Source: UBA1479 sp040216635 (GTDB lineage: Bacteria; Pseudomonadota; Alphaproteobacteria; Rhodospirillales; Casp-alpha2). From it: a stretch of 64,000 nucleotides of DNA. Made by a program: the position numbers and the translations under genes. Below the pieces are notes generated by a model, which was not told the origin of the DNA, did no database searches, and saw nothing but the letters and a program-made list of their open reading frames with translations. Positions 8,955 through 16,890 of the stretch are shown here, in pieces; position 1 is the stretch's first letter, and every line of letters starts with the position of its first letter. Location: the NCBI GenBank assembly GCA_040216635.1, contig JAVJOU010000029.1:248001-312000 (forward strand), read 5' to 3'.

Positions 8955-9251
8955 TTATCCAGGAGTATCGGAATGCCCCAAGGACTTGTCCGGGTCGACC
9001 AGATCACGCACCCGTTGCTTCAGGACCTTGATTTCAGGAAAACCGCCGTCGCGCTTGCGGTCCCAGATGACCGCATCGCCAACCCGCACAATGAACCGCC
9101 CGCCCACGTGATCGGGCACCAAGGTCACCCCGGCCAAATCGTCTTCGAAGGTGGTCAGCAGTTCCTGCGCCATCCAGCTTGCCCTTAACAGCCAGCGGCA
9201 ACCGGTGCAGTAAGCGATGGAAACTTCCGGTTTGGCCGTGTCGTCCGTCAT
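8955..9251 (-). CDS. Rdx-family (SelT/SelW/SelH-like) thioredoxin-fold protein, Cys form
   Basis: A 98-residue protein with the Rdx/SelW plan: a short beta strand leading into IAYCTGCRWLLRA, with C15 and C18 forming the CxxC redox site that is CxxU in the selenoprotein homologues. The rest (GRFIVRVGDAVIWDRK ... GGFPEIKVLKQRVRDLV) matches the family's second half, including the KRDGGFPE segment seen in SelW-like proteins. No selenocysteine codon is needed here: both positions are normal Cys codons. Function in bacteria is poorly known; a thiol-redox role is assumed. It follows the CULT gene by 11 bp on the same strand, so they are probably co-transcribed. Confidence 0.88.
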   Translation of the reverse strand: MTDDTAKPEVSIAYCTGCRWLLRASWMAQELLTTFEDDLAGVTLVPDHVGGRFIVRVGDAVIWDRKRDGGFPEIKVLKQRVRDLVDPDKSLGHSDTPG

Positions 9252-9262
9252 TGTCGCATTTC

Positions 9263-9634
9263 CTATTTCGGCTGACTTGTCAGCCGGTCCTTAATCAGCC
9301 CCCAGAACAACGGCGGATCAAGATCGCTTGTATAGCGCCAACCCAGATGTTCCGAACAGTTCCGGCATAACGCGAAGTTCCAGGCATATCCCGGAAACCA
9401 GGAAAATTCATCTGTCGGGGGGCCTTGGTCCCCGGCGCCCGGAGCTTCCAGAAAGCTCACGACCTTGAACATACGGCCCGTGGGATTGGCGCAGACCCGC
9501 TCATGCCCGCCCTCCGGCGTATGGGCCCAGCGGCTTCGCGTCACCAGATGCCCGCAACGCGTGCAATACAGCGCATCGTCCGTTGCCTCTTCCACTTCAA
9601 CGGTAGGCGCATCGTCCTCGTCAATCTCGAACAC
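9263..9634 (-). CDS. Free-standing CULT-domain protein (bacterial cereblon-like)
   Basis: A 123-residue protein that is almost entirely one CULT domain, the thalidomide-binding domain of eukaryotic cereblon. Four zinc ligands are visible as two CxxC pairs, C24/C27 (YCTRCGHL) and C90/C93 (LCRNCSEH), and the aromatic cage is W79, W85 and W99 (FSWFPGYAW and LGWRY). These positions and the length match what I recall for the Magnetospirillum gryphiswaldense cereblon isoform 4, a structural model for drug binding. The natural ligand in bacteria is unsettled; uridine and C-terminal cyclic imides have been discussed. There is no Lon-like N-terminal domain. It heads a two-gene unit with the Rdx protein and diverges from a sensor kinase. 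Confidence 0.9.
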   Translation of the reverse strand: MFEIDEDDAPTVEVEEATDDALYCTRCGHLVTRSRWAHTPEGGHERVCANPTGRMFKVVSFLEAPGAGDQGPPTDEFSWFPGYAWNFALCRNCSEHLGWRYTSDLDPPLFWGLIKDRLTSQPK

Positions 9635-9800
9635 GCCCTGGCCTCCCCTTTTCGTCCAGGCACCATTCTATCGCCGCTTGACCCAACGTCTCAAATTTTC
9701 AGGATTGTTTTCGCCTGCACTTGCGGTTTCGACAAGACGCGTGATTTACTCCTTCCGGCATCCGACCCAACGCCGGAACCCCGGCGAAAGACCATGGAAC

Positions 9801-11684
9801 ATGACAGGCGCTGAACCGGAATACACAGGCAAGCGGCAATTGCGGACATTACGGAAATTGCTCTTATCGGCGGTATTCGTTGCGTGCCTGCTGGCCGGCA
9901 TTTGCACATCGCTTCAGGTCCGGGCAAACTATGACAAACCGCGTCAACTGGCCCAGGTCACGTTGCAGCTTAAATGGGCGCATCAATTCCAATTCGCGGG
10001 CTATTACGCGGCCAAGGCCAAGGGCTTTTATAAGCAGCATGGCCTGGACGTAACGATCAAGCCCGCCATGCCCGGCGACAAACCCATGAAGAATGTTGCC
10101 GACGGCAAGATCGAATTCGGCGTGGGCACGACCGACCTATTGATGATGCGGGCAGCCGGGCAACCGGTTGTCGTTCTGGGGGTGATTTATCAGCATTCGC
10201 CGCTGGCTCTTATGCTCGACGGCCAAAGCAACATCCACAACATCCATCAGCTTGCCAGGGGCAAGCTGATGATCGAACCCCATTCGGCGGAACTGTTCGC
10301 CTATCTTCGCGCCGAAGGCCTAGACCCTAAACATCTAAATCTTGTCGAACACACCTTCGACATCGGTGACCTGCAATCGGGGCAGGTCGATGCCATGAGC
10401 GTTTATTCCACGGATGAGCCCTATCAATACGAGAAGGAAGTGGGCCCGGTCCGCCTGTTCCGCCCCATCGACGGCGGCGTGGATTTTTACGGCGACAATC
10501 TGTTCACGACCGAACGGATCATTAAGCGCGATCCGAAAATGGTCCGCGCGTTCCTGGACGCCTCCCTTGAAGGCTGGCGTTATGCCATGTCCCATCAGGA
10601 AGAAATCGTCGACTTGATCCTGGCGGCATACAGCGACCGGAAATCGCGCGACAACCTGTTGTACGAAGCCCGCCAGTCCGCCGACCTGATCCTGGCCGAT
10701 GTCGTGCCGGTCGGCTTCATCAATCCTGCCAGGTGGGAGCGCATTGCCCACCATTACGCAGGACAGGGCCTGCTGCCCAAGGACATGTCCCTGGACGGGT
10801 TCATATACGACCGTTGGGTGCCGCAAAGCATGCCTGGATGGTTCCGCTGGGCGCTGTTGTCGGCCTGTGCCGTGGCCGTTCTGGCACTTCTTTCCGGGTT
10901 GTGGTTGGCGACCTTCAACCAGCGCCTGCGCCGCGAGATGACCGAACGGGAACGGACCCAGGGCGCGTTGGAAGAAAGCAACAGCCAGAAGGACGTGCTG
11001 CTGACCGTGATCGGCCACGACATCCGCAACCTGTTCAATCCTTTGTTGATTTACGCGCAGCTTCTGGCCGACCCCAGTCGGCAATTGGATGCAAAAACGG
11101 TCCACGACTACGGCGAAAAACTGTACAAGGCCGGGCTCAATGCTTCCGAGGTCCTGGAAAATTTGCTGGAATGGGCCCTGGTCCGTACGGGACAGCGGCA
11201 GACAAACCTGGAATTCACGGACCTGGGCGAACTGACACGCGAAACGGCGGGCGTCTATTCGGCCGATGCTTCCATCCGGGGAGTGGCGCTTACGGTCGAG
11301 CCGGGTGCGCCGGTCAAGGTCAACATCGACCGCCATCAGATTTCGACCGTGATCCGGAATTTGGTCAACAATGCCATCAAGTTCACGCCCAAAGGCGGCG
11401 AGGTCAATGTGCGGGTCGAACGCAATGAAAACGAAGCACATATCCTGATCGCGGATACCGGCATCGGCATGGACCAGGACCTGATCACCCGCGTTCTTTC
11501 GGGCACCAGCGCCGATCTGGCGACGGGCGGAAAAGGCGAAATCGGAACGGGCGTGGGCCTGGCCTTGTGCCGCCAATTGGTTCAGGTCAATGGCGGGCAG
11601 CTGGGCATTGAAGCCAACCCCGGCGGGGGAACCCTGTTCACGGTCACGCTCGACATCACGGACATGCCGTCACCGGCGGCCTAG
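9801..11684 (+). CDS. Sensor histidine kinase with NMT1/THI5-type periplasmic binding domain
   Basis: A 627-residue fusion. Residues ~20-40 are a membrane span or signal anchor, ~50-340 are an NMT1/SsuA-like periplasmic binding domain (starting VTLQLKWAHQFQFAGYYAAKA, typical of pyrimidine-precursor/ABC binding proteins), ~350-375 a second span, then a short coiled segment, a HisKA domain with H406 in VIGHDIRNLFNPLL, and an HATPase_c domain with NLVNNAIKF, DTGIGM and GTGVGLAL. The reading frame is open upstream, but the ATG at 9801 gives a proper N-terminal span. No response regulator is adjacent. It likely senses a thiamine-precursor-like or other small molecule in the periplasm; the ligand is unknown. 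Confidence 0.9.
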   Translation: MTGAEPEYTGKRQLRTLRKLLLSAVFVACLLAGICTSLQVRANYDKPRQLAQVTLQLKWAHQFQFAGYYAAKAKGFYKQHGLDVTIKPAMPGDKPMKNVADGKIEFGVGTTDLLMMRAAGQPVVVLGVIYQHSPLALMLDGQSNIHNIHQLARGKLMIEPHSAELFAYLRAEGLDPKHLNLVEHTFDIGDLQSGQVDAMSVYSTDEPYQYEKEVGPVRLFRPIDGGVDFYGDNLFTTERIIKRDPKMVRAFLDASLEGWRYAMSHQEEIVDLILAAYSDRKSRDNLLYEARQSADLILADVVPVGFINPARWERIAHHYAGQGLLPKDMSLDGFIYDRWVPQSMPGWFRWALLSACAVAVLALLSGLWLATFNQRLRREMTERERTQGALEESNSQKDVLLTVIGHDIRNLFNPLLIYAQLLADPSRQLDAKTVHDYGEKLYKAGLNASEVLENLLEWALVRTGQRQTNLEFTDLGELTRETAGVYSADASIRGVALTVEPGAPVKVNIDRHQISTVIRNLVNNAIKFTPKGGEVNVRVERNENEAHILIADTGIGMDQDLITRVLSGTSADLATGGKGEIGTGVGLALCRQLVQVNGGQLGIEANPGGGTLFTVTLDITDMPSPAA

Positions 11685-11703
11685 CAGGAGGCTAACCCAT
11701 GAA

Positions 11704-12210
11704 CTACAGATCTTTTTCGAAGTAATAACGCACCAGACCGGAGCCCACCGTCCGCTTGGTCCGGGTGGAGGAAATCTCCTCGCGTTCCAGATCGTATCCC
11801 GCAACCTCATACAGCGCCTTGGCCTGCGGCTGCAGGGCCGAGGTCGACAGCACCATGCGCTCATATCCCATGGTGCGGGCCTGATCTTCGACGAAGCGCA
11901 GCAGTTTGCGGCCAATCCCCTGGCGGCGGAATTCGGCGGCGACATACATGCGCCGCACTTCGGCCGCCCCCTTGCCCACGTCTTCCAGGCCGACCATGCC
12001 CGCAATCACGCCATCCACTTCGGCGACCCAGAACCCGAACCCGGGCCGGCCGTAATAATCCTGGATGCAGTCGATCTCTTCATCCAGCGCAAGCTGGATG
12101 TAGGACGCGAACAGCTCCTCCATCCCCGGCTGGGTGATGTGATGGTTCCAGTCGAGGAAGATGTCGCGGACGCGGGCGTGATCGCCGGGAGCGTATGGAC
12201 GGATGAGCAA
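11704..12210 (-). CDS. GNAT-family N-acetyltransferase
   Basis: A 168-residue acetyltransferase. The acetyl-CoA motif A is visible as VRRMYVAAEFRRQGIGRKLL (the R/Q-x-x-G-x-G/A turn is RRQGIG), preceded by the beta4 strand IAGMVGLEDV and followed by YERMVLSTSALQPQAKALYEVAGY, the typical C-terminal strand-helix-strand. Substrate cannot be inferred. It lies only 5 bp downstream of gatB's... orientation-wise it follows gatB (same strand, gatB stop at 12216), so it may be read through from the gatCAB operon. Its 3' end converges with the sensor kinase gene with a 19-bp gap. Confidence 0.88.
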   Translation of the reverse strand: MLIRPYAPGDHARVRDIFLDWNHHITQPGMEELFASYIQLALDEEIDCIQDYYGRPGFGFWVAEVDGVIAGMVGLEDVGKGAAEVRRMYVAAEFRRQGIGRKLLRFVEDQARTMGYERMVLSTSALQPQAKALYEVAGYDLEREEISSTRTKRTVGSGLVRYYFEKDL

Positions 12211-12215
12211 GATGG

Positions 12216-13673
12216 TCAGCCCTTCAGTTTCTCGCGCAGCAACTGGTTGACCTGTTGCGGATTGGCCTTGCCCTGGGTCGCTTTCATGACCTGACCGACG
12301 AACCAGCCGATGGCCTTGTCGTTGCCGCCGCGCACCTCGTCGGCCTGTTCCGGGTTGTTCGCGATGATCTCATCCACGGCGGCTTCGATGGCGCCCGTAT
12401 CGGTGATCTGCTTGAGCCCCTTGTCCTCGACGATCTTTTCCGGATCGCCCGAGGTTTCCCACATGATGTCGAACACGTCCTTGGCGATCTTGCCGGAAAT
12501 GGTGCCGTCGTCGATCAAGGTGAGAAGCTTGCACAGGCTGTCCGCCGATATGGGGCTGTCGGCGATGGCGAGCCCGGCCTTGTTCAAGGCACCGAACAGA
12601 TCGTTGGTGACCCAGTTGGCGGCTTTCTTGGCATCATGGCTGGCGGCCACGGTCTCGAAATATTCGGCGCTTTCCCGGTCGGCGACCAGGGTCGTCGCAT
12701 CCTTGGCGGACAGGCCCATGTCGTCCATGAAGCGCTGCTTCTTGGCATCCGGCAGTTCGGGCAGGGTCTTGCGCAGGCCTTCGATGAAATCGTCCGTCAG
12801 TTCCAGGGGCAGAAGGTCCGGATCCGGGAAATAGCGGTAATCATGGGCGAATTCCTTGGCCCGCATGGACCGGGTCTCGCCCTTGTTGGGGTCCATCAGA
12901 CGAGTTTCCTGAACGACCTCGCCGCCGCTTTCATGGACCTCGACCTGGCGTTCGGCCTCGATCTCGATGGCCTGCATGATGAATCTGACGGAGTTCACGT
13001 TCTTGATCTCGGCCCGGGTGCGGTAGCCCTCTTCCCCCACCTTGCGCACGGAAACGTTGACGTCCGCCCGCATGGAGCCCTGTTCCATATTGCCGTCGCA
13101 GGTGCCCAGATAGCGCAGGATGGAACGTAGTTTGCGCACGAAGGCGCCGGCTTCTTCCGGCGAGCGGATATCCGGCTTGGTGACGATTTCCATCAGGCAC
13201 ACGCCCGCCCGGTTCAAATCGATGAACGAGCGTTTGGGGTCCTGGTCGTGCATGGACTTGCCGGCGTCCTGTTCCATGTGCAGGCGCTCGATCCCGATGT
13301 CGCGGGTCGTGCCGTCGGCCAGGTCGACCGTAACGATGCCCTCGCCGACCACGGGATGCAGGTACTGGGAAATCTGATAGCCCTGGGGCAGGTCGGCGTA
13401 GAAATAGTTCTTACGTTCGAACACACTGGTCTTGTTGATCTTGGCGTTCAGGCCCAGGCCGGTCTTGACCGCCTGTTCCACGCAATAGCCGTTGATCACC
13501 GGCAGCATGCCGGGCATGGCCGCATCGATCAGCGAGACCTGGGAATTGGGCCCGGCGCCGAAGGCCGTGGGCGAGCCGGAAAACAGCTTGGCATTGGACG
13601 AAACCTGGGCATGGACTTCCAGCCCGATGACGACTTCCCAGTCGCCCGTATCGCCTTGAACGATATAGCTCAT
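12216..13673 (-). CDS. gatB: Asp-tRNA(Asn)/Glu-tRNA(Gln) amidotransferase subunit B
   Basis: A 485-residue GatB. It begins with WEVVIGLEVHAQV and contains the strongly conserved LFSGSPTAFGA, YFYADLPQGYQISQY and RYFPDPDLLPL segments; the C-terminal ~150 residues are the helical YqeY-like tail domain that binds the tRNA elbow. GatB carries the kinase/transamidase site that activates the tRNA-bound Glu or Asp and amidates it with ammonia delivered from GatA. Its ATG overlaps gatA's stop by one base (TGATG), so translation is coupled. Presence implies the indirect route for Gln-tRNA and/or Asn-tRNA. Confidence 0.98.
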   Translation of the reverse strand: MSYIVQGDTGDWEVVIGLEVHAQVSSNAKLFSGSPTAFGAGPNSQVSLIDAAMPGMLPVINGYCVEQAVKTGLGLNAKINKTSVFERKNYFYADLPQGYQISQYLHPVVGEGIVTVDLADGTTRDIGIERLHMEQDAGKSMHDQDPKRSFIDLNRAGVCLMEIVTKPDIRSPEEAGAFVRKLRSILRYLGTCDGNMEQGSMRADVNVSVRKVGEEGYRTRAEIKNVNSVRFIMQAIEIEAERQVEVHESGGEVVQETRLMDPNKGETRSMRAKEFAHDYRYFPDPDLLPLELTDDFIEGLRKTLPELPDAKKQRFMDDMGLSAKDATTLVADRESAEYFETVAASHDAKKAANWVTNDLFGALNKAGLAIADSPISADSLCKLLTLIDDGTISGKIAKDVFDIMWETSGDPEKIVEDKGLKQITDTGAIEAAVDEIIANNPEQADEVRGGNDKAIGWFVGQVMKATQGKANPQQVNQLLREKLKG

Positions 13674-15154
13674 CAGACCTGCCCCCCCAGATATTTGGGC
13701 AGGGCGTCGAACCCGGCCGCCTGTTCCAACGCCTGGGCGGCGCGGAACAGGGTTTCCTCGTCAAAGGGTTTGCCGACAATCTGCAGGCCCAGCGGCAGAC
13801 CGTCCTTGTCCAGGCCGGCGGGCACGCTGATACCGGGCAGGCCGGCCAGGTTGGCCGGCACCGTGAACACGTCGTTCAGGTACATGGCGATGGGGTCGTC
13901 CATCTTGGCACCGACGGGAAAAGCCGCGTTGGGGGCCGTGGGCGTCAGCAGAACGTCCACGTCCTCGAAGGCCGTGGTGAAATCTTCCAGAATGCGGCTG
14001 CGGACCTTCTGTGCCTTCACATAATAGGCATCGTAATAGCCCGCCGACAGCACGTAGGTGCCGATCAGCACGCGGCGGCGGACTTCCGAGCCGAACCCTT
14101 CGCCCCGGGTGTTGGCGTACATATCGTCCAGCGTGTCGCCGTCGACGCGCAGGCCGTAGCGCACGCCGTCATAGCGCGCCAGATTGGACGAGGCTTCGGC
14201 CGGGGCCACGATGTAGTAGGCCGGCAGCGCGTATTTGGTATGCGGCAAGGAGACCGGCTTGATCTCGGCTCCCTGATCCTTCAACCAGGCTGCGCCCCGA
14301 TCCCACAGGGCCTGAATTTCTTCCGGCATGCCATCCATGGTGTATTCGCGGGGGATTCCGACGCGCAGGCCTTTGACCCCACCCTGAAGGGTCGCCCGGA
14401 AATCGGGCACCTCATGGGGGGTCGAGGTCGAATCCATGGGATCATGGCCCGCCATGGCACCCAGCATGATCGCCGCATCCTCGACCGTGCGGGCAAACGG
14501 CCCGGCTTGATCCAGGCTTGAAGCAAAGGCCACGGTACCCCAGCGCGAACAGCGCCCATAGGTCGGCTTCATACCGACGATCCCGCAAAGGGATGCCGGC
14601 TGACGGATCGAGCCGCCCGTGTCTGTGCCGATGGAGGCCGGGCAAATGCGCGCGGCAACCGCCGTGGCCGACCCGCCGGAGGACCCGCCGGGCACCAGGT
14701 CTTCGTCGTTTGAGCCGGTCCAAGGGTTTTTCACCGGGCCGTAAAAGCTGGTCATGTTGGACGAGCCCATGGCGAATTCGTCCAAGTTGGTTTTGCCGAT
14801 CATCACCGCACCGGCATCGGCCAGATTGCGGGTAATGGTGGATTCATAGGTCGGAACAAAGCCGTCCAGAATGTGCGACGCAGCCGTCGTCAGCACGCCG
14901 TCTGTGCAGAACAGGTCCTTGACCGCGACGGGAATGCCGTCAAGCGCGCCCAGGGTGCTGCCCTTGGCGCGGCGGGCGTCCGACGCTTCGGCGCGGTCGC
15001 GCGCCACATCGGGGGTCAAGGTGATGAACGCGTTCAGGTCCCGGGCGGCCTCGGACGCAGCCAAACAAGCATCCACCAGCTCACGCGCGGAGAAATCCCC
15101 CTTTTCCAGGCCGTCGGCAGCCTGGGCGATGGTCAGTTCGTTAAGCTTGGTCAT
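13673..15154 (-). CDS. gatA: Asp-tRNA(Asn)/Glu-tRNA(Gln) amidotransferase subunit A
   Basis: A 493-residue amidase-signature protein. The Ser-cisSer-Lys triad is visible: the Lys in IPVAVKDLFCT, the cis-Ser in PGGSSGGSATAVAA and the nucleophile Ser in GTDTGGSIRQPAS. GatA hydrolyses glutamine to ammonia and passes it to GatB through a tunnel. It lies between gatC and gatB with one-base stop/start overlaps on both sides (TAATG with gatC, TGATG with gatB), showing a tightly coupled operon. Length is normal for the family. Confidence 0.98.
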   Translation of the reverse strand: MTKLNELTIAQAADGLEKGDFSARELVDACLAASEAARDLNAFITLTPDVARDRAEASDARRAKGSTLGALDGIPVAVKDLFCTDGVLTTAASHILDGFVPTYESTITRNLADAGAVMIGKTNLDEFAMGSSNMTSFYGPVKNPWTGSNDEDLVPGGSSGGSATAVAARICPASIGTDTGGSIRQPASLCGIVGMKPTYGRCSRWGTVAFASSLDQAGPFARTVEDAAIMLGAMAGHDPMDSTSTPHEVPDFRATLQGGVKGLRVGIPREYTMDGMPEEIQALWDRGAAWLKDQGAEIKPVSLPHTKYALPAYYIVAPAEASSNLARYDGVRYGLRVDGDTLDDMYANTRGEGFGSEVRRRVLIGTYVLSAGYYDAYYVKAQKVRSRILEDFTTAFEDVDVLLTPTAPNAAFPVGAKMDDPIAMYLNDVFTVPANLAGLPGISVPAGLDKDGLPLGLQIVGKPFDEETLFRAAQALEQAAGFDALPKYLGGQV

Positions 15155-15441
15155 TATTCGACCACCTTGGGCACGGTATAGAAATCGCCGACCCGGTCGG
15201 GCGCATTCCCCAGCACCCGATCCGGCTTGCCGCCGTCGGTGACGATGTCCTCGCGCCGCTTCATCGTCATGCCGGTTGCCCCGGTCATGGGCTCAACACC
15301 GTCGGTATCGACTTCGGCAAGCTGTTCGACCCAACCGATGATGTTGTTCAAATCCTGGGCGACCGGCTCAAGATCGTCTTCGTTGACGCGAATGCGCGCC
15401 AGGAAGGCAACCCGACGTACGTCGTTTTTATCAAGTGACAT
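15154..15441 (-). CDS. gatC: Asp-tRNA(Asn)/Glu-tRNA(Gln) amidotransferase subunit C
   Basis: A 95-residue GatC starting MSLDKNDVRRVAFLARI, the typical helix that wraps around GatA, with the conserved central motif LNNIIGWVEQLAEVDTDGVEP and the C-terminal DFYTVPKVVE. It stabilises the GatAB complex. The frame is open upstream to 15540 but only the start at 15441 gives a normal GatC. It is the first gene of gatCAB; about 170 bp separate it from the terminator of the porin gene. Confidence 0.97.
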   Translation of the reverse strand: MSLDKNDVRRVAFLARIRVNEDDLEPVAQDLNNIIGWVEQLAEVDTDGVEPMTGATGMTMKRREDIVTDGGKPDRVLGNAPDRVGDFYTVPKVVE

Positions 15442-15612
15442 GCATCTCTCTCGGCACGGGACGGTTGACTGGAAAGCTGTGAAATTGCCCATCGGGCGGG
15501 CGCGGAAATTACCATCGACACCCGCGGGCGGCAAGCACATGCGCGGGACTGGCCTCGCACGGAACGTCTTTTAACCCGTAATGGCAGAGAAGCCCCCTTT
15601 ACGGAAAGCGTA

Positions 15613-15669
15613 TAAAAAAAGACGCAAGCACCCCCTGCCGGAATTTAAACCCGGCAGGGAGCAGCTTGC
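15613..15669 (-). terminator. Rho-independent terminator of the porin gene
   Basis: Read on the minus strand, a long stem is built from GCAAGC (15664-15669) and CCCTGCCGG-type arms (15651-15659 with 15632-15641) around an AAATT-type loop, closing again with GCTTGC at 15624-15629, then GTC and a run of seven T (15614-15620). It lies about 75 bp beyond the stop of the TorF-like porin and before gatC, and so insulates gatCAB from it. Confidence 0.88.
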
Positions 15670-15744
15670 GGCCTTTACTTAACCGGCCCGGACAAACAGG
15701 GCGAACCCCGCGCCGACCGATATCAGGCGTTCGGTAACGGCGCC

Positions 15745-16497
15745 TTAGAAGGACGCCGAGAGCGTACCGATCACGACCTCATCAGCCAGGCTGCTGCCGC
15801 TGATGGACGTGTCGACATACTGCACACCGATCGAGACGTTGTCCGTCAGGCCCAGGCTCGCGCCGACGGACCACGTAGTGTAGTCGGGCTGAGCGAAGGT
15901 TGCGTTTTTCTCGATCAGCTGACGACCGACGGACGCGTCAATTGTGATACCGGCGAGAAAATCAACCGGAACCGAGTAGGACGCGCTGGCGGCGAACCAG
16001 TGACCCGTGCCGCTGCCGCCGAAGAAATCCGGCGAATAGGCATAATTGGCACCGACCGACAGGCCGTCCATGACGTCATAGGACAGACCCAGGGCAACTT
16101 CCCACAGATCGTAGTTCACATCATCCGAGGCACCCGGATAGGAATAATAAATGAAACCAACATCCCAGCCGATATCCATGACGGAACCGGCGATGCCACC
16201 GTAGTAATCGATTTCGGCACTTGCCTTGTCGCCGTCACCGAAGTCCACGTTGGAACCCCATGTGCCGAGGTAGACGGACGTATCGCTCACGCCGGTGTCG
16301 ATGGACCAGTCGATCCCGCCCTGAAGGGCAGGTTTCTGAGAAGACTGGTCAAGACCACGGAAGCGGTATTCGGTCACGATGCCAGCGTTGGCCGAGAACG
16401 TACCGGGGAACTTCATCCCTTCGGCTTGCGCCGGCAGGGACAGACCCATAACCGCCATAAATCCGAGGGCACTCAAAAGCCGCACCACTGATGCCAT
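15745..16497 (-). CDS. TorF-family putative porin
   Basis: A 250-residue outer-membrane protein of the TorF/TIGR02001 putative porin family. A Sec signal (MASVVRLLSALGFMAVMGLSLPAQAEG) is followed by alternating amphipathic beta strands such as NAGIVTEYRFRGLDQSS, SVYLGTWGSNVDFG and EIDYYGGIAGS, which are family hallmarks. The last residue is Phe (GTLSASF), the C-terminal signal for BAM-dependent assembly. A beta-barrel of about 12 strands is expected. It stands alone as a transcription unit, with a strong terminator downstream and a long AT-rich region upstream. The transported substrate is not known for the family. Confidence 0.88.
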   Translation of the reverse strand: MASVVRLLSALGFMAVMGLSLPAQAEGMKFPGTFSANAGIVTEYRFRGLDQSSQKPALQGGIDWSIDTGVSDTSVYLGTWGSNVDFGDGDKASAEIDYYGGIAGSVMDIGWDVGFIYYSYPGASDDVNYDLWEVALGLSYDVMDGLSVGANYAYSPDFFGGSGTGHWFAASASYSVPVDFLAGITIDASVGRQLIEKNATFAQPDYTTWSVGASLGLTDNVSIGVQYVDTSISGSSLADEVVIGTLSASF

Positions 16498-16627
16498 TTT
16501 CTTGATCCTTTTGACAATTTATCCGAGGCATACACCCCACGGTTTTGGTGGTAGCAAATTGGATGCCAGATACACATCAATTATATTATTGTTTAATATC
16601 AATATATTAGATCAAATTACCAAGCCT

Positions 16628-16649
16628 AGTGTTGCAATTAAACAACACT
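16628..16649. repeat. Perfect 7-bp inverted repeat in the porin upstream region
   Basis: AGTGTTG at 16628-16634 and CAACACT at 16643-16649 form a perfect 7-bp stem with an 8-base AT loop. It lies about 130 bp upstream of the porin start. It could be an operator or a stem in a 5' leader; nothing decides between them. Confidence 0.5.
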
Positions 16650-16675
16650 AAAATGTTCAAAATATCATCGGAAAA

Positions 16676-16707
16676 AATATTTTGCCTATTTTTTAGGCTA
16701 AAATATT
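16676..16707 (-). terminator. Probable terminator of the SH3-domain gene
   Basis: On the minus strand the arms 16707-16694 and 16688-16676 pair over 13 bp with one bulged base (core AGCCTA/TAGGC) around a five-A loop, and are followed by more T residues. It is about 180 bp downstream of the SH3-domain gene's stop. The stem is AT-rich, so efficiency is uncertain. Confidence 0.45.
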
Positions 16708-16890
16708 GAAAATTCACGTGGAACGGAGGCAAATCTCGATCCATTGCCGTGAATTCACTCAATCATCCGGATGCACGCCGAAACAGGCCCGAAATCGGCC
16801 AGATAACTCGTAGAATTCATCTATGATTGGGGATCGTTGATGCAAAAAAGTCACGCTTTCCGAACCATGGAGAGCGTGCAGGTCAGCCCG

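Larger units (their letters stand above)
16498..16890. other. 393-bp AT-rich intergenic region
   Basis: No gene is seen. About 16545-16720 is markedly AT-rich against the GC-rich background. It contains the 5' side of the porin gene (ribosome site AAGGAT about 10 bases before its ATG, on the minus strand), two stem-loops described separately, and the 3' side of the SH3-domain gene. A porin promoter is likely in the AT-rich part but I cannot place -35/-10 boxes with correct spacing. Confidence 0.7.
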
